A stretch of DNA of 36,953 nucleotides, from the NCBI RefSeq assembly GCF_012910805.1, contig NZ_WTVK01000055.1:1-36953 (forward strand), given 5' to 3'. Below, piece after piece: positions 32,159 through 36,953 of this stretch. The position numbers were made by a program, and so were the translations under genes. The notes under the pieces are model-generated. The model was given only the letters and a program-made list of their open reading frames with translations. It ran no database searches and was not told where the DNA came from. Numbering within the stretch: the first letter of the stretch is position 1; each line of letters starts with the position of its first letter. This DNA is from Aromatoleum evansii (lineage in GTDB: Bacteria; Pseudomonadota; Gammaproteobacteria; Burkholderiales; Rhodocyclaceae).

Positions 32159-33337
32159 TCACGCGATCGCGCCGTCGGCCTTGAGTCGCGCGATGGCCTC
32201 GGCGGCCCAGCCGAGTTCGCGCAGGATGTCCGCGTTGTGCTCGCCCAGCGCGGGCGGCGGGCGGTCGAGGCTGAAGCGGTAGTTGCTCATCTTCACGGGG
32301 AAGGCGAAGTAGGGCGCGCTGCCGCCATCCGGCAAGGGGGTCTGCACGGTCATCTCGCGGGCGGCGGTGTGCGGATGCGCCAGCACCTCGTCGATACGCA
32401 GCACCGGGCTGACGCAGGCATCCACGCCGTCGAAGGCCGCGATCCAGTCGGCCAATGTGCGCGCCTTGATGATCGCGGCGACCTGCGCCTTCACCGCGGG
32501 GCCGGCCTTGCCCGACGCCCAGCCGCTCCGGGCGAGTTCGGGGCAGCCTGCGGTGTCGCAGAAGTTCTGCCAGAACTTCGGCTCCAGCGCGCCGACCGCG
32601 AGATGGCGCCCGTCGGCCGTCTCGTAGGTGGCGTAGCAGGGCAGTCCGCCGCTCAGCGTGTCGTGCCCGGCCGGCACTGCGCGCTTGTACGTGTGCAGAC
32701 CGGCGAGCGGCTGCACGTTGAGGGCCATCGCGCAATCGGTCATCGAAACGTCAATGAAGCGGCCTTCGCCGCTGCGCTGCGCATCGAACAGCGCGGCGAG
32801 GATGGCCATCGCCGCCGAGAGCGCGCCGCCGGCGAGATCGGCGATCGGGAAGTTGCCCGGATGCGGGCTGCCCGTGGCGGGGGCGCTCTGTTCGAGGATG
32901 CCGGCGTAGCTCTGGTAGTTGATGTCGTGGCCGCCCAGCGCGGAGAGCGGGCCGTCCTGCCCGTAGCCGCTGATCGAGCAGTACACGAGCCGGGTGTTGG
33001 TAGCCTTGAGCGCGTCGTAGCCGAGGCCGAGGCGTGCCATCACGCCGGGGCGGAAGCCTTCGACGAGGATGTCGGCGTTCCGCACCAGCGCGAGGATCAC
33101 GTCGCGCGCCCCGGGCGCCCGCAGGTCGATGGCCAGCGAGCGCTTGTTGCGATTCACGGCCTGGAAGAAATGCGAGATCGGCGTGCCTTGCGGACCGCGC
33201 GCGGCTTCGCCCGAGCCCGGCGGCTCGATCTTGATCACTTCCGCGCCGAGGTCCGCGAGTTGCAGCGTGCACATCGGGCCGGGCAGGAGCTGGGTGAAAT
33301 CGAGGACCTTGATGCCGCTGAGGGGCTTCGTCGTCAT
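32159..33337 (-). CDS. Alpha-methylacyl-CoA racemase-like CaiB/BaiF protein
   Basis: A 392-residue type III CoA-transferase-fold protein. Key residues of the racemase subgroup are present: His137 in GGHDINY, Asp167 in IADLAGG and Glu252 in GALEPKFW. These are each offset by eleven from His126, Asp156 and Glu241 of M. tuberculosis MCR. That uniform offset and the motif context favour an AMACR-type epimerase over a CoA transferase. Such an enzyme interconverts 2R- and 2S-methylacyl-CoA so that stereospecific acyl-CoA dehydrogenases can proceed; sterol side chains need this at C25 or the equivalent. ATG 33337 has GAGGAG upstream. It is flanked by the dehydrogenase pair and the FadD19-like ligase. 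Confidence 0.85.
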   Translation of the reverse strand: MTTKPLSGIKVLDFTQLLPGPMCTLQLADLGAEVIKIEPPGSGEAARGPQGTPISHFFQAVNRNKRSLAIDLRAPGARDVILALVRNADILVEGFRPGVMARLGLGYDALKATNTRLVYCSISGYGQDGPLSALGGHDINYQSYAGILEQSAPATGSPHPGNFPIADLAGGALSAAMAILAALFDAQRSGEGRFIDVSMTDCAMALNVQPLAGLHTYKRAVPAGHDTLSGGLPCYATYETADGRHLAVGALEPKFWQNFCDTAGCPELARSGWASGKAGPAVKAQVAAIIKARTLADWIAAFDGVDACVSPVLRIDEVLAHPHTAAREMTVQTPLPDGGSAPYFAFPVKMSNYRFSLDRPPPALGEHNADILRELGWAAEAIARLKADGAIA

Positions 33338-33357
33338 GGATGGACTCCTCCTGCTTC

Positions 33358-34587
33358 TCAGGCGCGATCGAGGTCGCGGAACGGCACGTTGCGATCCGTG
33401 CGGACCTCGCCCGGCAGCCCGAGCACGCGCTCGGCGATCACGTTGCGGAGCACCTCGTCCGTGCCGCCGGCGATCCGCGCGCCGGGCGAGCCGAGCCACA
33501 GGCGCTGCAGGTAGGGCCAGTCGCCGCCCAGTGCGTCGGCACCGAGCAGACCCTCGGTGCCGGCGAGTTCCATCGCGAAGGACGAGATGTCCTGCATCGC
33601 CTTCGCGGCGACGAGCTTGGTGATGGACATCTCGGGCCCGGGCGTCTTGCCTTTCGACAAGGCGGTGAGGCCGCGCGAAATGATGAGCGCGACGCCCTGC
33701 TGGTCGAGATAGGCGTCGGCGATGCGCGCGCGTACCCGCGCGTCCTCGATCGCCGGGCGCTCGTCCCACGTGCAGGTCCGCGCGAGCTCGATCAGGTGCT
33801 CGTGCAGGTCGGTCGGCAGATTGCCGCCGACGGACAGGCGTTCCTGCATCAGGGTGCTGAGCATCACCTTCCAGCCGCCGCCCTCCGGGCCGAGGCGGTA
33901 TTGATCCGGGATCCGCACGTCGGTGAAGAACACCTCGTTGAATTCCGAATCGCCCGACATCTGGTGGATCGGGCGGATCTCGACGCCGGGCGCCTTGAGG
34001 TCGACGATGAACATTGTCAGCCCTTCCTGCTTGGGCTTGTCCCAGTCCGTGCGGGCGAGCAGGATGCCGTAGTCGCCGAAGTGCGCCGACGATGTCCACA
34101 CCTTCTGCCCATTCACGACCCATGCGTCGCCGTCGCGTACTGCGCGCGTGCGGACCGCGCCCGTGTCGGAACCGGCACCCGGTTCGGAAAAGAGCTGGCA
34201 CCAGATCTCCTCGCCGGCCAGACCCGGGCGCAGGAAGCGCGCCTTGAGTTCGGGAGCGGCCCAGCGCAGCACGGTGGGCAGGCCCATGCCGATGCTGACC
34301 TCGAAGATCATCTGCGGGACGAGATAGGCGGCCTCTTCCTGCTGGTAGATCACCTGCTGCATCGCGGTGCCGCCCAGACCGCCGGCTTCGCGCGGCCAGG
34401 TGATCGCGGCGTAGCCGGCGGCGGCCTTCTTCGCCTGCCAGGCCTTGGCGCGGGCGAGCTTCGCGGCCTCGTCGAGACCTTCGCCGAACATCTCGTCCGC
34501 GCGCGTGCGCCGTTGTCCGTTGGCGGCCAGCCAGGCGCGCACTTCCTCGCGGAACGCGGCTTCTTCGGGAGTATCTTTGAAGTCCAT
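33358..34587 (-). CDS. Acyl-CoA dehydrogenase, catalytic subunit of the third pair
   Basis: A 409-residue acyl-CoA dehydrogenase. FAD and substrate motifs are CQLFSEPGAGSDTGAVRT, VNGQKVWTSSAHFGDYG and the probable helix-G base Glu249 (TLMQERLSVG). The C-terminal site is GGTDEVLRNVIAERVLGLP with Gly in place of a YEGT Glu. It precedes the racemase gene by 20 bases and follows a silent partner by 14. Together with that partner it likely desaturates the alpha-methyl-branched side-chain CoA, in the manner of ChsE4-ChsE5 (FadE26-FadE27). FAD-dependent; electrons would pass to ETF, not encoded here. Confidence 0.86.
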   Translation of the reverse strand: MDFKDTPEEAAFREEVRAWLAANGQRRTRADEMFGEGLDEAAKLARAKAWQAKKAAAGYAAITWPREAGGLGGTAMQQVIYQQEEAAYLVPQMIFEVSIGMGLPTVLRWAAPELKARFLRPGLAGEEIWCQLFSEPGAGSDTGAVRTRAVRDGDAWVVNGQKVWTSSAHFGDYGILLARTDWDKPKQEGLTMFIVDLKAPGVEIRPIHQMSGDSEFNEVFFTDVRIPDQYRLGPEGGGWKVMLSTLMQERLSVGGNLPTDLHEHLIELARTCTWDERPAIEDARVRARIADAYLDQQGVALIISRGLTALSKGKTPGPEMSITKLVAAKAMQDISSFAMELAGTEGLLGADALGGDWPYLQRLWLGSPGARIAGGTDEVLRNVIAERVLGLPGEVRTDRNVPFRDLDRA

Positions 34588-34601
34588 GAGTGGTGCTCCG
34601 C

Positions 34602-35690
34602 TTACGCGGCCTCCTTGATCAGTTCATCGGCGAGGCGGGCGCGCCAGGCGTGTTCACTGCCGATCACCTGCGCGAGGTGACGGGCGCGGCGGTAGTAGAG
34701 GTGGCAATCCATCTCCCACGTGAAACCGATGCCGCCATGCAGTTCGATGCCTTCTTCCGCGGCGAACAGGAAGGCGCGCGTCGCGGCCACGCGGGCCGCG
34801 GCGGCGGCTCGAGGCAGCTCCGGGGCGTCCGAGGCGAGCGCCCAAGCGCCGTAGTAGGCGTGTGCGCGGGCGAGCTCGATGCGAGTGTAGATGTCGGCCA
34901 TCTTGTGCTTGAGCGCCTGGAAGCTGCCGATCTGGCGGCCGAAGGCCTTGCGCTCGAGCGAGTAGTCGCGCGCGAGTTCGAGGCTGCGGGCCGCCCCCCC
35001 GACCTGCTCGAAGGCCAGCAGGACGGCCGCCCCGTCGAGCACCCGGCGCGCGACGGCTGCGCCATCGGCGGTCGCCAGGCGCTCGGCTGGCGTGGCGGTG
35101 AACGCGATCTGCGCCAGCGGGCGCGTGGGGTCGACTGTCGGCAGCGCGATACGCTTCACGCCCGGGCCATTTAGGTCGACCAGGATCAGCTCGGTGCCGA
35201 CCTGCAGGATCGCGAGCTGCGCGATGGCGCCGTCGAGCAGCACCGGGCTGGTGCCGTCGAGGCGTTGGCCGTCGAAGGCGAGGGGCTGCGGCGCGCGGTA
35301 GCGTTCGCTGCCGCCGAGGGCCGCGGTGGCGATCACCTCGCCCTGCGCGATGCCGGGCAGCCAGCGCTGTTTCTGCGCCTCGCTGCCGGCGCGCAGCACC
35401 GCTTCGGCGGCGAGGTAGATGCTCGACGACAGTGGCACCGCGGCGAGGTGGCGGCCGGCTTCCTCGGCCACCAGGCATAGTTCCAGATACCCGAGCCCGG
35501 CTCCGCCGTAGGCCTCGGGGAGGGCTGCGGTGGCGGCTCCCATCTCGTTGAGGTTGCGCCAGACCTTCGCGCAATAAGTCGCGCGGCCTTCCAGCACCTC
35601 GCGCACCGCCTGCGAGGTGCTGTTCTCGGCGAGCATGCTGCGGACCGCGTCCTGCAACAGGCGCTGGTCGTCGGAAAAATCGAAATTCAC
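34602..35690 (-). CDS. Acyl-CoA dehydrogenase-like partner subunit of the third pair
   Basis: A 362-residue acyl-CoA dehydrogenase fold protein that starts at a GTG (NFDFSDDQRLLQDAV) with GGAG six bases upstream. The helix-G region (VLLAFEQVGGAARSLELA) and C-terminus (HGGIGFTWEMDCHLYYRRA) lack the usual catalytic glutamates, so it is probably the structural half of an alpha2beta2 enzyme with the next gene. The IGSFQALKHKMADIY segment is conserved in this class. It lies 40 bases after the hydroxyacyl-CoA dehydrogenase gene. Confidence 0.83.
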   Translation of the reverse strand: MNFDFSDDQRLLQDAVRSMLAENSTSQAVREVLEGRATYCAKVWRNLNEMGAATAALPEAYGGAGLGYLELCLVAEEAGRHLAAVPLSSSIYLAAEAVLRAGSEAQKQRWLPGIAQGEVIATAALGGSERYRAPQPLAFDGQRLDGTSPVLLDGAIAQLAILQVGTELILVDLNGPGVKRIALPTVDPTRPLAQIAFTATPAERLATADGAAVARRVLDGAAVLLAFEQVGGAARSLELARDYSLERKAFGRQIGSFQALKHKMADIYTRIELARAHAYYGAWALASDAPELPRAAAAARVAATRAFLFAAEEGIELHGGIGFTWEMDCHLYYRRARHLAQVIGSEHAWRARLADELIKEAA

Positions 35691-35730
35691 GGTGTGCTCC
35701 TGACTAGGGGGGCGTGCGTGGCGGTTACGA

Positions 35731-36933
35731 TCAGCGCGCGGCCGCGGGCGGGGTCACGCGGTTCGGGCCGTAGAAGGTCCGGCCTTCCGCGGCCATGTCG
35801 CGCAGCAGCTTCGGGGCGGCGTATTGGTCGCCGTAGCGCGCCGCGAGGTGATCGCATTCGGCGACGACCTGCGCGATGCCGACGGTGTCCATCATCGAGA
35901 ACGGACCACCCAGGTAGGCAGGGAAGCCGACGCCGAGGATGGCCCCGACGTCGCCGTCGGCCGGGTCGATCACGATGCCCTCGGCCATCGCCTTGGCGGC
36001 GTCGACCAGCTGCGCATACAGCATGCGCGCCTTGACCTCCTCGACCGTCGGCTGCTCCGCGAGCGGCGGGAAGAGTTCTCCGAGGCCCGACCACAGCTGC
36101 TTGCTGCCGTCCGCGGCATAGTCGAAGAAGCCCTTGCCGTTCTTGCGCCCGTGCCGGCCGAGTTCGCCGACCAGCTTCTCGACGAGGCGGAAGGTGGGCG
36201 TTTCCCTGAAGGCCGCACCTTCGTCCTTCTTGCGTTGCTGGCTGGCGTGATAGGCGGTGTCGAGCCCGATCTCGTCGGACACCGTGAGCGGCCCCACCGG
36301 GATGCCGGCCATCTTCGCGGCGTTCTCGATCAACGCCGGATTCACCCCCTCGGTGACCATCGCGAGGCTCTCGTTGACGTAGGCGCCGATGAAGCGGCTG
36401 GTGAAGAAGCCCGGTCCGTCATTCACGACGATGGGGGTCTTCTTCATCGCCTGCACGAGATCCAGCGCACGCGCCAGCGCCTCGGGCGAGGTCTTGCGCC
36501 CGCGGATGATCTCCACGAGCGGCATGCGCTCGACGGGCGAGAAGAAGTGCATGCCGATGAAGTTCTGCGGCCGCTCGCCCGCCTCGGCCAGCTCGGTGAT
36601 CGGCAGGCCCGAAGTGTTCGACGCGATCACCGCATCCTTCGGTAGCACGGCCTCCAGCCTGCGCGTCACGTCGGCCTTGATTGCGCGGTCTTCGAAGACG
36701 GCCTCGACGACGAGCTCGACATCCGCGAGGCCGGCATAGTCGGTGGTCGGATGGATGCGCGCGAGGATCGCGTCGGCCTTCTCCTGCGTCATGCGCCCCT
36801 TCGCGATGTCCTTTTCGAGGCGCTTCATGGAGTAGACCTTGCCCTTGTCGGCGCCGGCCTGGTCACGGTCGATGAGCACCGTCTCGATGCCGAGCTTCGC
36901 GCAGTGGTAGGCGATGCCCGCCCCCATGAGGCC
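35731..36933 (-). CDS. 3-hydroxyacyl-CoA dehydrogenase, FadB/FadJ-like (5' partial)
   Basis: About 400 C-terminal residues are visible. They begin inside the NAD-binding motif (GLMGAGIAYHCAKLG) and continue with the acidic VLIDRD strand end. Catalytic landmarks are VVEAVFEDRAIK, SNTSGLPITELA, GMHFFSPVERMPLVEII and NDGPGFFTSRF, followed by the two C-terminal 3HCDH domains. The layout and length fit the second half of a fused hydratase/dehydrogenase of the FadB/FadJ type, with the hydratase half lost beyond the contig end. The five residues MYKRQ that an open frame would add before it come from adapter DNA and are not part of the protein. It oxidises 3-hydroxyacyl-CoA with NAD. Confidence 0.88.
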   Translation of the reverse strand, partial: GLMGAGIAYHCAKLGIETVLIDRDQAGADKGKVYSMKRLEKDIAKGRMTQEKADAILARIHPTTDYAGLADVELVVEAVFEDRAIKADVTRRLEAVLPKDAVIASNTSGLPITELAEAGERPQNFIGMHFFSPVERMPLVEIIRGRKTSPEALARALDLVQAMKKTPIVVNDGPGFFTSRFIGAYVNESLAMVTEGVNPALIENAAKMAGIPVGPLTVSDEIGLDTAYHASQQRKKDEGAAFRETPTFRLVEKLVGELGRHGRKNGKGFFDYAADGSKQLWSGLGELFPPLAEQPTVEEVKARMLYAQLVDAAKAMAEGIVIDPADGDVGAILGVGFPAYLGGPFSMMDTVGIAQVVAECDHLAARYGDQYAAPKLLRDMAAEGRTFYGPNRVTPPAAAR

Positions 36934-36953
36934 CTGTCTCTTATACACATCTG
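36934..36953. other. Tn5 mosaic-end (Nextera adapter) sequence at the contig end
   Basis: The 19 bases at 36934-36952 are the transposase mosaic end used in tagmentation libraries, read outward, plus one more adapter base. It is flush with the contig end and interrupts an open reading frame. It is thus untrimmed adapter, not a mobile element of the organism. Confidence 0.96.

Noticed and set aside
36934-36953. Tn5/IS50 insertion at the right end
   Set aside because: Only the 19-bp mosaic end and one adapter base are present, exactly at the contig end, with no transposase or target duplication. Sequencing adapter explains it.
1-36953. CRISPR arrays, tRNA or rRNA genes, integrases or IS transposases
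   Set aside because: I looked for repeats with regular spacing, tRNA-like cloverleaf segments and DDE or tyrosine recombinase motifs and saw none.

Overview
The window is about 37 kb of GC-rich DNA, almost fully coding. It is most likely from a Gram-negative proteobacterium. The evidence for that is a DUF1329/DUF1302 envelope pair, an outer-membrane barrel ending in Phe, a Tat-exported amidase and a type VI secretion cargo module. A betaproteobacterial relative of Azoarcus, Thauera or Sterolibacterium is plausible, but that is inference. The window is a contig fragment: the first gene lacks its N-terminus, and the right end (36934-36953) is sequencing-adapter sequence.

Nearly everything fits a steroid (sterol or bile-acid) catabolic island. 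From the left: a 3-ketosteroid delta1-dehydrogenase-like flavoprotein and FadD3, the HIP-CoA ligase (2-3258, +). Next is a crotonase (3354-4139, -). A nine-gene plus-strand operon (4304-13219) follows. Its core, chsH2-chsE1-chsH1-ltp2-chsE2, is a counterpart of the mycobacterial igr operon that removes the last C3 piece of the steroid side chain. It continues with a second acyl-CoA dehydrogenase pair and an SDR.

A lower-GC minus-strand module (13334-14953) encodes a PAAR spike protein, a peptidoglycan amidase and a small membrane protein. It looks like orphan type VI effector/immunity cargo and has imperfect direct repeats on both sides. A minus-strand operon (15184-19952) then carries a meta-cleavage-type hydrolase, an old-yellow-enzyme/FadH-like reductase, and the coenzyme F420 biosynthesis genes cofE and cofD.

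To the right are a Tat-exported amidase plus SDR (20273-22733), ipdF-maoC-thiolase-EthD (22816-26051), and DUF1329-DUF1302 (26243-29292) closed by a clear terminator. A minus-strand block (29450-36933) holds a 3-hydroxyacyl-CoA dehydrogenase, a third acyl-CoA dehydrogenase pair, an alpha-methylacyl-CoA racemase, a FadD19-like steroid-CoA ligase and a nitronate-monooxygenase-like flavoprotein. This block would activate, epimerise and start beta-oxidation of a methyl-branched side chain. The igr-like block would finish the side chain, KstD would open ring degradation, and FadD3, IpdF and the thiolase would act on the remaining C/D rings.

Two observations stand out. (1) A 16-bp imperfect palindrome, TCGTC-N6-GACGA, recurs in most of the regulatory gaps (4230, 20061, 20105, 22773, 26098, and more weakly 30405), which suggests one dedicated regulator for the island. 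(2) cofE and cofD lie inside a catabolic operon behind that motif, which suggests a link between F420 and steroid breakdown. I saw no regulator gene, inner-membrane transporter, ring monooxygenase, tRNA, rRNA, CRISPR array or insertion sequence.
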